From Marinobacter sediminicola (GTDB lineage Bacteria > Pseudomonadota > Gammaproteobacteria > Pseudomonadales > Oleiphilaceae), in contig NZ_JAVIXR010000001.1 of NCBI RefSeq assembly GCF_031157525.1, positions 1 to 64,000 of the forward strand: a DNA stretch of 64,000 bases, read 5' to 3'. Position 1 is the stretch's first letter. Each line of letters opens with the position of its first letter. The notes under the pieces were generated by a model. It was not told where the DNA came from. It saw only the letters and a list, made by a program, of their open reading frames with translations, and ran no database searches. Of this stretch, positions 1 to 8,507 are shown piece by piece. The position numbers and the translations under genes were made by a program.

Positions 1-38
1 TGTGCGCTTGTCTTCGGCCGTCCTTGGCCTTCGACATT
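1..38. repeat. Dispersed repeat core, copy 1 (cut by window edge)
   Basis: The first 38 bases match the reverse complement of 47903-47940 at 37 of 38 positions. The element probably continues to the left of the window. The bases that follow it (CCCGGGG...) differ from the flank of the other copy, so only the core is shared. No function is visible; the element lies in intergenic DNA at both loci. Confidence 0.75.
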
Positions 39-187
39 CCCGGGGAAGAGCCCCCACTGCCGCACCCTACATTAGTCGTGCCTGCCAGTGATTCGTAGGT
101 GTCTGAACGCTTCGTCATTTCAACCAATCAACAACTGCATGTATTATCGATGGCAGTTAATTGAGCCACCCATACCCAGGAGTAGTA

Positions 188-1180
188 ATGGAACCCATCC
201 GTCCAGATGATGATGAGCTCAGAGCCGAACGGCCTATTGGTGCGCCGGAAAAGAAGGCGCCAACTCTGAAGAAGCCGAAATCGTCAGGCGAGAGTGTTGG
301 TAAGAGTGGAAGCAAGAGCGCAGGGGGAAATCCCAAACCACCGAAGCAAGCCAAAGGTGCCAGCAATGGCGGCGGCAGTGGTCGAGCCGGGTTGGCTGTT
401 TTGTGGTTGCTGGTGATTGCGGTAGCGGTTGCGTCAGTGGCGGGGTGGTATTCCCAGAATCAGCGTCTTCAGGTTTTGGAGGCGCAGTTGGAAGAGGCAG
501 ACTACTGGGCGCGGCAGAGTAAGTTGGCGTTGGCGCGGTTTGAGGGGGATCTTTCAGAGACTGGAGAGACTCTGGCAGAGAGCGGCGCGTCTTTGGCTGA
601 GAAGCTGGAGGCCCAGAGTAAGCAGTTGGACGCAGCGGATAGTGAGATACGGAAGCTTTGGGTTATCGCAAACGAGCGAAACAAAAAGCAGCTGGAGGAC
701 CACCAGAACCGTATTGCAGCGGCAGAAACGAGGCTTACGGAGAACAAGAAGTTATTGGCTGATACGGGTTCTACGGTTGAGAAGGTTCGAGTGTCGCTGG
801 GTGCCGATGTGGCCGCGTTAACGAAGCAAACAGAAACATCCGTGGCGGCGTTGGAAGCTGAAAATCGGCAGGCAGCAGAGCAGTTGACGACGTTGAGCAA
901 GCAGTTAGCGGATGTTGATCAGGTGATTGAGCGAAGGGTGCGGCGCTTTGAGCAGGAGCAGAAGCTTGGGATCAGCGGCATCGAGGGGCGTTTGTCTGCT
1001 ATCGAGAAGAAGCTCGCAGGCGTTTCGGGTAAAGAAAGTGAGCAGGCACTCAGGAATGAACTGGCGGCGATCAAGAGAGACATTCAGGCAATTGATTCTT
1101 CCCGCGCTCAGCTTACGTCAAGGCTTGTGCGGCTGTCACAAGAGGTGAATCAGCTTCGTAGCCAGGTCTCCGGGCAGTAA
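188..1180 (+). CDS. Single-pass membrane protein with long coiled coil, unknown function
   Basis: I do not recognise a named family. The ATG at 188 is chosen because a Shine-Dalgarno-like CCAGGAG lies just upstream; a TTG at 161 in the same frame has no such site. The 330-residue product starts with a charged, Lys/Pro/Gly-rich and probably disordered cytoplasmic tail (about 1-66). One hydrophobic segment follows (about 68-87), then some 240 residues rich in Glu, Gln, Leu, Ala and Lys with heptad-like spacing, a predicted coiled coil. The topology suggests a short tail inside and a long periplasmic rod. It stands alone, with about 150 bp before the next gene. A role as an envelope scaffold or tether is only a guess. 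Confidence 0.8.
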   Translation: MEPIRPDDDELRAERPIGAPEKKAPTLKKPKSSGESVGKSGSKSAGGNPKPPKQAKGASNGGGSGRAGLAVLWLLVIAVAVASVAGWYSQNQRLQVLEAQLEEADYWARQSKLALARFEGDLSETGETLAESGASLAEKLEAQSKQLDAADSEIRKLWVIANERNKKQLEDHQNRIAAAETRLTENKKLLADTGSTVEKVRVSLGADVAALTKQTETSVAALEAENRQAAEQLTTLSKQLADVDQVIERRVRRFEQEQKLGISGIEGRLSAIEKKLAGVSGKESEQALRNELAAIKRDIQAIDSSRAQLTSRLVRLSQEVNQLRSQVSGQ

Positions 1181-1332
1181 CGGGTCGGGGGTTTATCAGA
1201 GTGGCGTCGCACTGGCCGTGGGCGCCCGGTTTCGTAACATTTTGTTATCCATCTCTTGCGGTACCTCTCATTTATACCGAGTGGCAGTTGCTATGATCTG
1301 GCAACTCACCAAAGGATGAAGAGTTAACAAAA

Positions 1333-2217
1333 ATGAAAACCCCTGTGTCTTTTCTTGAGTCATTCAATCTGCGTACGTTTTCCCTCCGTGTGCTTTTGGT
1401 TACATCAATGCTATCTGTATCCGGGTGCACTATTTACCAGTCGATCGGGAAAAGTACCGGGTCGTTCTTGCACCCGGTGTCTGGCCATGATTTCGTGCAT
1501 ATTGATAACGACGACTGGGATCGCAAGCACGCCGTAATCTACTTTTATCGGACGCACTCTGAATGGGCCGACGATGAAATTGAGGCGCCCAGTGTTTACG
1601 TTGATGACTCACATTATTTCAATATCCGAAACGACAGTTATACCTGGCTGGTAGTCAGCCCCGGCGAGCGCCATGTTGCCATGCGCAGGCCGCTATTGGG
1701 ACTTGAGGGGTTAAACTCGTTCAGTCTTAGCCTGATTGCGGATGCCACGTTTACCGTAGAGCCGGGCGGTATCTATTATTTACGGTACAACGAGCTGTCT
1801 GAGCCCTCGCAGGCTCACCCAGGGCTGGATCCGGAGCATCCGCTTGCTCAGGGTGATCTTCAGTTGGTTACCCGGGAATACGCGATGCAGGAAGGGGAAA
1901 TAATCTCGACCCGCTTCCTGAATAGCGATTTGCTGGCACCGAACCATGCGGCTGCATCTATTGTGGAAGACAATGAAGATGCCGACTACGAGCGGCGCAT
2001 AGCGCTTTTGGAAGAAGAGCGTGAACTGGAGTTGGAGCGGTTGGAGCGTGAAGGGTTGTATGAGCCGGCGCCCTGGTACTGGCCTTTTGGTGGTACACCA
2101 TCGGTTCCATTGGAGTCGGATCAGAAAATTGCGCAGTTGGAGCAGGAGTACGCCCAGCTGGAGGAGGAGCGTAAGCGCCGTAAAGAGGAAAACTCCAGCG
2201 GTTGGTGGTTTTTCTAG
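1333..2217 (+). CDS. DUF2846-type outer-membrane lipoprotein
   Basis: The N-terminus has a hydrophobic stretch ending in a lipobox, VSGC, with the lipidated Cys at residue 32. The following segment, with the AVIYFYR motif and the VVSPGERHV stretch, resembles the DUF2846 domain found in small envelope proteins. The last 80 residues are Glu/Leu/Arg-rich and look like a charged coiled coil ending in a short aromatic tail (WWFF). The 294-residue length is greater than a bare DUF2846 domain because of this extension. It probably faces the periplasm from a membrane anchor. Its biochemical role is unknown. Confidence 0.75.
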   Translation: MKTPVSFLESFNLRTFSLRVLLVTSMLSVSGCTIYQSIGKSTGSFLHPVSGHDFVHIDNDDWDRKHAVIYFYRTHSEWADDEIEAPSVYVDDSHYFNIRNDSYTWLVVSPGERHVAMRRPLLGLEGLNSFSLSLIADATFTVEPGGIYYLRYNELSEPSQAHPGLDPEHPLAQGDLQLVTREYAMQEGEIISTRFLNSDLLAPNHAAASIVEDNEDADYERRIALLEEERELELERLEREGLYEPAPWYWPFGGTPSVPLESDQKIAQLEQEYAQLEEERKRRKEENSSGWWFF

Positions 2218-2234
2218 GGTTTCCGGAAAAAGAT

Positions 2235-2262
2235 TTGACACCGCCGAACAAATGCTTAAAAT
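2235..2262 (+). promoter_or_regulatory. sigma70 promoter of the tRNA cluster
   Basis: TTGACA (2235-2240), a 16-bp spacer and TAAAAT (2257-2262) are followed by a GC-rich discriminator (GCGCC), as is typical of stable-RNA promoters under stringent control. It lies about 85 bp before the first tRNA. Confidence 0.7.
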
Positions 2263-2348
2263 GCGCCTCTCACTTGGTTGAGCAATAGAGTCTGTTCGCA
2301 GGCAATATCAGCAAATTCAAGTGAGTGCCTTTGAAAGGTGACTGAAGT

Positions 2349-2424
2349 GGGTGGTTAGCTCAGCTGGGAGAGCATCGCCCTTACAAGGCGAGGGTCACTG
2401 GTTCGATCCCAGTACCACCCACCA
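2349..2424 (+). tRNA. tRNA-Val (anticodon TAC)
   Basis: A full cloverleaf is visible: acceptor stem GGGTGGT pairs with ACCACCC, the anticodon loop is CTTACAA with anticodon TAC, the T arm carries GGTTCGATCCC, and CCA is encoded. It is identical to the copy at 2579-2654. Confidence 0.97.
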
Positions 2425-2493
2425 CTTTCTTTCAAGGCAAGTATCGGGCTCTTGAGTTCGGTACACGATTCAGGCTTAATGCCGGATCAATGC

Positions 2494-2570
2494 GGAGCGG
2501 TAGTTCAGTTGGTTAGAATACCGGCCTGTCACGCCGGGGGTCGCGGGTTCGAGTCCCGTCCGCTCCGCCA
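2494..2570 (+). tRNA. tRNA-Asp (anticodon GTC)
   Basis: Acceptor stem GGAGCGG pairs with CCGCTCC, discriminator G and encoded CCA follow, and the anticodon stem CCGGC/GCCGG encloses a loop with GTC. It lies between two identical tRNA-Val genes and is probably processed from one transcript. Confidence 0.97.
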
Positions 2571-2578
2571 CTCTTTCT

Positions 2579-2654
2579 GGGTGGTTAGCTCAGCTGGGAG
2601 AGCATCGCCCTTACAAGGCGAGGGTCACTGGTTCGATCCCAGTACCACCCACCA
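2579..2654 (+). tRNA. tRNA-Val (anticodon TAC), second identical copy
   Basis: It is identical over its 76 nt to the gene at 2349-2424, including the encoded CCA. It is only 8 nt behind tRNA-Asp and is followed by a strong terminator. Confidence 0.97.
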
Positions 2655-2660
2655 GATACT

Positions 2661-2696
2661 AAAAAGGGCAAGTCCATCGGACTTGCCCTTTTTTTT
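2661..2696. terminator. Bidirectional intrinsic terminator
   Basis: A stem AAGGGCAAGTCC / GGACTTGCCCTT with a 3-nt loop is followed by a run of T on the + strand and preceded by a run of A, which is a U-tract on the minus strand. It ends the tRNA transcript and also the minus-strand reductase gene, whose stop codon overlaps it. Confidence 0.9.
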
Positions 2697-4101
2697 ACTT
2701 CCCGATCAGTGATTGGCCGCACACTCGTACAACGTTCCCGTTTACCCCACCGGATGCAGGACTGCAGTACCAGGCAATGGTTTCTGCTACGTCAACAGGC
2801 TGGCCGCCCTGAGACACGCTGTTCATGCGTCGACCGGCTTCGCGCAGGGTCATGGGCATGGCTGCTGTCATCTGGGTTTCAATGAAGCCAGGAGCGACTA
2901 CGTTGATGGTGACCCCGTTCTTTACCTGCTTGGCCATAGCTTCCACATAACCAATCACGCCGGATTTCGCAGCTGAATAGTTGGTCTGCCCGAAGTTGCC
3001 AGCAATGCCGCTGATAGATGAGATGCAAACAATGCGGCCATTTTCTTTAAGCAGATCGCGGCCCATGAGCTCGTCATTAATATGCTCTTCAGCCGTCAGG
3101 TTGACGGCAATGGTCATATCCCAGAAGTGTTCAGGCATATTTCCCAGGGTTTTGTCGCGGGTGATGCCGGCGTTGTGAATAACCAGATCTACACCGCCAA
3201 AGTGCTTTTCGATAAAGTCTGCGATTTTTGCTGGCGCATCTGCCGCCGTGATGTCGCAGGCCAATGCCTTGCCCTTGATGGCGCTGGTTACTTTTTCGAG
3301 CTCTTCCATGGCGGGCTCAATGTCCAGCCCGATCACTGTGGCGCCATCCCTGGAAAGGGTTTCTGCAATGGAAGCACCAATGCCCCGTGACGCGCCGGTT
3401 ACCAGTGCAATTTTTCCGGTGAGAGGCGCCACCGGGTTTGTGGTTGGTGCATCGGTGGTTTTGCCAATACGAACGACCTGGCCGGAAACATATGCAGACC
3501 TTACAGACAAAAAGAAGCGCAGGCTGGATTCCAGTTGCTTCTCGGCATTGGGTGCAATCCATAGTAAGTTGGCAGTCGCACCTTTTTTGCCGATTTCTTT
3601 ACCTACGGCGCGAGTGAAGCCCTCCAGAGCTTGCTGCGCTGCGGCCTGAGGGGCTTTGCGGCAAGTTGTCGGGTCTTGGCCTATGATCACTACTCGTGCA
3701 TTGGCTCCGAGCTTTTTGATGGTGGGATGGAAAAAGTCGTAAAGAGCGCGAAGATCATCAGGGCCTTTCAGGCCTGTGGCGTCGAATACCAGCGCTGAAA
3801 ACTTAGTTGCGTTATCTGAAGCCAAATCCAGCGCCTTTGCTTTATTCCCGGCTTTGGATGAATCTTCCAGCGATTCTTTGCCGCTGGCATGGTGCAGTGT
3901 TGCCGCGCTGGCGCCAAGCACGCCGCCAACCACCGCTATGGCTTTGCCGCCGTTGCCCGCACCAACCAGCACATCACCTTCAATAAACGGCTGGTCTGCG
4001 CGTTTGAGGCGCTTCAGCGGCACGGGTGATGGCAGGCCAAGGGTTTGTGCGGCTGTTTTGCCTACCGGGGTGTTTACGAGTTTAAGATAGATGTCAGACA
4101 T
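2695..4101 (-). CDS. High-molecular-weight 3-oxoacyl-(ACP/CoA) reductase, FabG4-type
   Basis: It is a short-chain dehydrogenase that should reduce 3-oxoacyl thioesters with NAD(P)H. At 468 residues it is about twice a normal FabG. An N-terminal degenerate Rossmann-like half (about 1-220) precedes a complete SDR domain with TGASRGIG at 235-242, the NAG motif near 310-312 and the catalytic set Ser362, Tyr375, Lys379. The start at 4101 is preferred because AAGGACG lies just upstream; longer in-frame versions lack this. It is divergent from the thiolase gene at 4338, and such pairs are common in marine gammaproteobacteria, which suggests joint work in fatty-acid or polyester metabolism. The exact chain-length substrate cannot be read from the sequence. 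Confidence 0.9.
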   Translation of the reverse strand: MSDIYLKLVNTPVGKTAAQTLGLPSPVPLKRLKRADQPFIEGDVLVGAGNGGKAIAVVGGVLGASAATLHHASGKESLEDSSKAGNKAKALDLASDNATKFSALVFDATGLKGPDDLRALYDFFHPTIKKLGANARVVIIGQDPTTCRKAPQAAAQQALEGFTRAVGKEIGKKGATANLLWIAPNAEKQLESSLRFFLSVRSAYVSGQVVRIGKTTDAPTTNPVAPLTGKIALVTGASRGIGASIAETLSRDGATVIGLDIEPAMEELEKVTSAIKGKALACDITAADAPAKIADFIEKHFGGVDLVIHNAGITRDKTLGNMPEHFWDMTIAVNLTAEEHINDELMGRDLLKENGRIVCISSISGIAGNFGQTNYSAAKSGVIGYVEAMAKQVKNGVTINVVAPGFIETQMTAAMPMTLREAGRRMNSVSQGGQPVDVAETIAWYCSPASGGVNGNVVRVCGQSLIGK

Positions 4102-4270
4102 GGGTTCGTCCTTGCGTTGATGAGATGTGTGGAGCATGTTGATGCACAGAGTAATGAATCCGCCAGCCATGTGATTGACTCAACGCTTGTGCGGCATTGT
4201 CATGCCTGCCAATGAGACGGCTGTAGTTAGCGCTAAACTGGCGTTCCTATACTGCTTATCTTGAGTGTAG

Positions 4271-4300
4271 GGGCATGAAGAAGGAGCCTTCTTCATGCCC
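4271..4300. promoter_or_regulatory. Perfect 14-bp inverted repeat in the thiolase leader
   Basis: GGGCATGAAGAAGG, a 2-nt centre, then CCTTCTTCATGCCC. It lies 37 bp before the thiolase start and downstream of a TATACT hexamer at 4248-4253, so it is probably in the 5' untranslated RNA. It could be an operator for a dimeric regulator or an RNA hairpin. No T-run follows it, so it is not a standard terminator. Confidence 0.6.
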
Positions 4301-4337
4301 TCTTACTCTGGAACTAAATTAACGAAAGGATAGCATC

Positions 4338-5675
4338 ATGGCACAGGCTCAGAAGTCCAACCAGAAGAAACCTGCAGCTACAAAAGCAGCAGAAAAGGGC
4401 GCAAGTGGCGTTCGACGCGTTGCTATTCTTGGTGGCAACCGGGTTCCTTTTGCTCGCTCCAATACCGCTTACAGCAAGATCAGCAATCAGGAGTTATTAA
4501 CTTCGGCCTTGCGCGGTTTGGTGGATCGTTTCGACCTCCAGGGCAAGCGCCTTGGTGAGGTTGTGGCCGGTGCTGTGATGAAGCACTCCCGGGATTTCAA
4601 CCTCACCCGGGAAGCAGCGCTTAGCTGCGGTCTTGCACCGGAAACTCCGGCCTACGATATTCAACAAGCCTGTGGCACAGGTTTGGAATCTGCCATTCTG
4701 GTGGCTAACAAGATTGCTCTTGGCCAGATTGAGTGTGGAATTGCAGGTGGTACCGATACAACCTCTGATGCGCCCATTGGCGTAAGCGAAGGCCTGCGGG
4801 AAATTCTTCTCGACCTGAACCGTGCCAAGACGACTGGTGACCGGTTTAAGATTCTCAGCCGTCTACGCCCAGGCCACCTGAAGCCGGATATCCCGCAAAA
4901 TGGCGAGCCTCGCACAGGCATGTCCATGGGTGCCCACGCCCAGGTTACGGCTCATGAATGGTCAATCCCAAGGGATGAGCAGGATTTGTTGGCGTGGGAG
5001 AGTCACCAGAAGCTGCTTAAGGCTTATGAGGAAGGTTTCTTTGAAGATTTGATGACGCCACTGGCGGGTCTTGAGAGAGATAACATCCTTCGCCCGGACA
5101 CCACGCTGGAAAAGCTGGCAACTCTCAAGCCGGCATTCGATCGCGAGAACGGCACCCTGACCGCTGCGAACAGCACGGCTTTAACTGACGGCGCTTCCTG
5201 CGTACTTTTGGCCAGTGAAGAGTGGGCGAAAGCCAACAATTTTGAAGTAAAGGCCTGGCTGACTTTTTCGGAGGTGGCAGCGGTTGATTTTGTGGACAAA
5301 AAAGAAGGCCTGTTGATGGCTCCAGCCTACGCTGTGCCCCGGCTTCTCGAAAAAGCAGGCATTACGCTGCAGGATTTCGACTTTTATGAAATTCACGAAG
5401 CCTTTGCCGCTCAGGTTCTTTCAACCCTTAAGGCGTGGGAAGATCCAGCGTTTTGTATAGACAAGCTAGGTCTCGATAAGCCTCTGGGCAGCATCGACCG
5501 CGCTAAACTGAACGTGAAAGGCAGCAGCCTCGCCACTGGCCACCCATTTGCCGCCACGGGTGGGCGCATTGTGGCTACGCTCGCCAAGATTCTGGAAGAG
5601 AAGGGCAGTGGCCGGGGGCTAATTTCAATCTGTGCAGCCGGTGGACAGGGCGTAACAGCCATTCTGGAGCGATAA
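4338..5675 (+). CDS. fadI: Thiolase, acetyl-CoA C-acyltransferase (FadI-like)
   Basis: It should catalyse thiolytic cleavage of 3-ketoacyl-CoA to acetyl-CoA and a shortened acyl-CoA, or the reverse condensation. The nucleophilic Cys is at residue 112 in QQACGTGLES; the His motif EIHEAFA, the GHPFAATGGR motif and the C-terminal Cys in SICAAGGQG complete the thiolase signature. The first 25 residues are a Lys/Ala-rich extension. AAAGGA lies 8-9 nt before the ATG. It faces the long reductase gene on the other strand. The length of 445 residues and the N-terminal region resemble FadI more than the shorter PhaA/AtoB thiolases, but the in vivo direction is not certain. Confidence 0.88.
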   Translation: MAQAQKSNQKKPAATKAAEKGASGVRRVAILGGNRVPFARSNTAYSKISNQELLTSALRGLVDRFDLQGKRLGEVVAGAVMKHSRDFNLTREAALSCGLAPETPAYDIQQACGTGLESAILVANKIALGQIECGIAGGTDTTSDAPIGVSEGLREILLDLNRAKTTGDRFKILSRLRPGHLKPDIPQNGEPRTGMSMGAHAQVTAHEWSIPRDEQDLLAWESHQKLLKAYEEGFFEDLMTPLAGLERDNILRPDTTLEKLATLKPAFDRENGTLTAANSTALTDGASCVLLASEEWAKANNFEVKAWLTFSEVAAVDFVDKKEGLLMAPAYAVPRLLEKAGITLQDFDFYEIHEAFAAQVLSTLKAWEDPAFCIDKLGLDKPLGSIDRAKLNVKGSSLATGHPFAATGGRIVATLAKILEEKGSGRGLISICAAGGQGVTAILER

Positions 5676-5699
5676 GTTGCCCGAAATTCGGAATAGTCT

Positions 5700-5728
5700 T
5701 TGACAGATCGGCCTCGGCTCCGTAGTAT
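5700..5728 (+). promoter_or_regulatory. sigma70 promoter of the initiator tRNA
   Basis: TTGACA (5700-5705), a 17-bp spacer, then TAGTAT (5723-5728), followed by the GC-rich discriminator GCGCGCC. It is about 39 bp before the tRNA and typical of growth-rate-regulated stable RNA promoters. Confidence 0.75.
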
Positions 5729-5766
5729 GCGCGCCACGGTGATCGAGAGACCACCAACCAGTTTGA

Positions 5767-5843
<77 letters not shown>

Positions 5844-5852
5844 TATAAAAGA

Positions 5853-5888
5853 AAGGCAGATCAGTAAGTTACTGATCTGCCTTTTTTC
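5853..5888. terminator. Bidirectional intrinsic terminator
   Basis: A 15-bp perfect stem (AAGGCAGATCAGTAA / TTACTGATCTGCCTT) with a single-base centre is followed by a T-run on the + strand and has a T-rich tail on the minus strand. It ends the initiator-tRNA transcript and could also stop the minus-strand M24 gene. Confidence 0.9.
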
Positions 5889-5926
5889 ATTTCTGATCTT
5901 CTATTTTCTTCCTTCTAAAAGAATAC

Positions 5927-7139
5927 TTACAAAAGTATTTCCTTAAGAGAAAGTGTGTTCGCAGTAATTCGTTCCGCTCCTGTCGCTGTGATCCGTACCG
6001 TTTCACTGAAGCCAATACCAAATTCACCTGGTTTGCGCAGGCAGATCGGCAAGTGGAATACCATATCCTCTTCCAGAATTGCTTCGTTGTCAGCGGCGAT
6101 GAACATCGAGCCAGCCACCCAGGAAGGAGGGAAAGCCGCGCCGACGGGATAGCCGAACACGCCGGAGAAGAAGGCGCGATCTACAAGGGGCGCAAGTTCA
6201 GCTTCACCCGCGCGTGCTGCTGATGCGAAGCTTGAACCGGCACGGGCTGCGGTCATCACCGCTTCGAGAACTGAAAGGCACACTCCATGGAACTCACGAA
6301 TTTCGGCCGAAGCTTCGCCGACTATGGCGGTGCGCATCATCGGAGCAGTATAGCGCTTGCGTACGGCACCGAATTCTGTGAATACCACATCACCCTGTGC
6401 AACCGCGTAACCCGCATGGTTTGTATGAATGATGCCGCTGCGCATGCCAGTCGTTACGATCGGCTGCATGCTCATGAATTCGCTTCCGGCGCCTAGCATG
6501 GAACTGGCGCCAGCCTGAGCGATTTCATGGTCAATTGCCCCTTCTTGTATGACGGCCGCTGCTGCATCCAGACCGGCTCCGGTGATGGCGGCGCTTTCGG
6601 CAAGATAAGTCAGTTCGGAAGGAGATTTAACCAGACGAACACGATCAATCAGTGCGCCGAAATCGATAAACGTGGCAGCGCTGAGTTCACTTTTGAGTGC
6701 TAAAAGAAGCCCCGGCTGTGGCGCGCACCTGAGCAGCCAGTTCGCAGGCTACTGCCTCGGGCGCCTGCCACGGATAGCCGATAACTGTGTCGACCCGGCT
6801 CAGATACACAGCAGGACCGATTTCAATGGCAGGGACGAACAGTGCGGTTCGGTCTAGCGCCACAAGAAGCACGCACTGAACGGAAACCTCGAAGGTGGTG
6901 TATCCGGTGAGGTAGCACAGCTCTCCGGCGTCGGTCAGGAGCAGCAGGTCTAGCCCTGCTACGGCCATTCCCTGTCGAACGGAAGCGAGCCGTGCTTCGT
7001 ATTCATCGGGTTCAAATGCCAGTACTGGCTCTGGAAACTGGTGCTGCAGCTTGTCGCGGTAGGTAATGTAGTCCATAGCCAGGTGCTCGCCGTTCCGGAA
7101 ACCAGTTTCATTAAGCGTGTATTTGAGTTCGGTTTGCAA
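5927..7139 (-). pseudogene. M24-family (creatinase / ectoine-hydrolase-like) protein, frameshifted
   Basis: Two minus-strand reading frames together encode one M24 'pita-bread' protein. The N-terminal creatinase-like domain runs to a stop near 6687, and the catalytic half continues in another frame down to 5927. Adding one base in the AAAA run at 6702-6705 joins the frames exactly, giving ...TAGASF then LALKSELSAATFIDFG and on. It may be a true frameshift or a one-base sequence error. The metal-site pattern is not that of an aminopeptidase: TEFGAV replaces the usual D motif, TAPMMRT replaces SDITRT, and GYPVGAAFPPSW replaces GHGIG. This resembles the creatinase/DoeA/DddP-type branch. The start is uncertain: TTG 7139 or ATG 7076. 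It lies just behind the sulfide:quinone oxidoreductase gene on the same strand. Confidence 0.75.
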
Positions 7140-7166
7140 GAAAATGGTTTCCAGATGCCACGTTAC

Positions 7167-8402
7167 CTAGAGCGCCTTGTGTGCGATGTCACCTTCTCGA
7201 CCTCTAAGCATGTAATCGAAGTAAAATGGGGGCAGGGCGCGCTTTTTTACCTGCCAGTAGAATGCAGATTCTTTGAAGGGACTCAGTGGCAGAGTGGGTG
7301 TTACTTTGCCGCCATACACGAACTCTGCAAGCATAACTTTCCCATAACCTGTCACGATGGGGCAGGAGGTGTAGCCGTCGTAGTTTGCCTGAAGTTGACC
7401 GCTGGCGAGCTGAGCCAGAATGTTGGCCGCTGCTACCGGCGACTGCTTGCGAACGGCAGCTGCTGTTTTTGATGTTGGCAACGAACTGCAGTCACCCAGG
7501 CTGAACACGTTGGGGAAGCGCACATGCTGCAGCGAGTGCTGGTCTACATCTACCCAACCATCGGCGTTCGCCAGTGAGCTGGCTTTCACGAAATCAGGTG
7601 CGCACTGGGGTGGCGTTACATGAAGCAGGTCGAAACGTTCGGTTATTTCCCGGCTTTCTCCATCGCTATCGGTGAAGCGGAATGTCGCTTCTTTCCTGTC
7701 ACCATTCACAGCGACCAGATTGTGGTTCATTAAAAGGCCGATGTTGTACCTGCGAGCCACTTTTTCCAGGTGCGGGACAAAATCCGGTACGCTGAAAAGC
7801 GCGCCGCCTGCAGCGTAAAACCTTAATTCACTCTGCCCGGCTGTCTGATTTTTTCGGAAGTAGTCTGCGGCTAGATAAGCAATTTTCTGGGGGGCACCGG
7901 CGCATTTGATGGGGGCCGGAGGTTGCGTGAAAAAGGCTTTCCCACCACGGAACTGTTTGATGCACTGCCAAGTGTATTCTGCCACTGACGGGTCGTAGTT
8001 GCTGCATACGCCATTGCGCCCCAAGGTTTCCCGCAAACCCTCTACTTTATCCCAATCCAGCTTCAGGCCCGGTGTGACGACCAGAATGTCGTAGCCAAGG
8101 GTGCGCCCGTCGTCAAGAGTAATCCGGTTTTGCTCCGGTTGAAGCGCCTTTGCGGCCGCTCTTATCCAGCGCGCGCCTTTCGGGAGGGTTTGTGCTTGAG
8201 GGCGAGCCGTTTTGGCAAGAGAGTAGGCGCCGCCACCCACAAGTGTGAGAGCTGGTTGATAGTAATGAACGTCGCTTGGCTCAACGATGGCGATATCCAG
8301 GCCAGGGCGTTGCCTTAGCAGCGATGCAGCAACACTGGTGCCAGCAGCACCGGCGCCGATAACGACCACTTGGTGGGTGTGTAAAGATGCACTCTGTGAC
8401 AT
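7167..8402 (-). CDS. sqr: Sulfide:quinone oxidoreductase, type II
   Basis: This membrane-associated flavoprotein oxidises sulfide to sulfane sulfur and passes electrons to the quinone pool. The N-terminal dinucleotide-binding motif VVVIGAGAAG is at 12-21, and a second FAD-contact motif NVFSLGDC ends at Cys305. The two redox Cys typical of the mitochondrial-like type II enzymes are present: Cys167 in PIKCAGAPQK and Cys347 in YTSCPIVTGYGKVMLAEF. The length of 411 is normal for this type without a transit peptide. AAGGAG lies before the ATG at 8402. It is divergent from cysJ, and the M24 gene follows within about 30 bp. No persulfide dioxygenase or rhodanese gene is adjacent. Confidence 0.92.
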   Translation of the reverse strand: MSQSASLHTHQVVVIGAGAAGTSVAASLLRQRPGLDIAIVEPSDVHYYQPALTLVGGGAYSLAKTARPQAQTLPKGARWIRAAAKALQPEQNRITLDDGRTLGYDILVVTPGLKLDWDKVEGLRETLGRNGVCSNYDPSVAEYTWQCIKQFRGGKAFFTQPPAPIKCAGAPQKIAYLAADYFRKNQTAGQSELRFYAAGGALFSVPDFVPHLEKVARRYNIGLLMNHNLVAVNGDRKEATFRFTDSDGESREITERFDLLHVTPPQCAPDFVKASSLANADGWVDVDQHSLQHVRFPNVFSLGDCSSLPTSKTAAAVRKQSPVAAANILAQLASGQLQANYDGYTSCPIVTGYGKVMLAEFVYGGKVTPTLPLSPFKESAFYWQVKKRALPPFYFDYMLRGREGDIAHKAL

Positions 8403-8487
8403 TGCTGATACTCCTTGAAGAAGCCTGCTCGAAGCTCCTTGGGCATAAGAAAAGTGGTATCAGCTTAAAAGGATTTAGATATTCTAT

Positions 8488-8507
8488 GAAATGATTAAGA
8501 TCATTTC
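8488..8507. promoter_or_regulatory. FNR/ANR-like palindrome between sqr and cysJ
   Basis: GAAATGAT-TAAG-ATCATTTC is a perfect 8-4-8 inverted repeat. Its centre, ATGAT-N4-ATCAT, differs from the FNR/ANR consensus TTGAT-N4-ATCAA only in the outermost base of each half. It lies about 86 bp upstream of sqr and 193 bp upstream of cysJ. The remainder of the 297-bp gap (8403-8699) is AT-rich and shows no other clear feature. Confidence 0.45.

Noticed and set aside
2452-2712. Open frame of 86 codons across the tRNA cluster
   Set aside because: It runs through tRNA-Asp, tRNA-Val and the terminator; the translation only reflects tRNA sequence.
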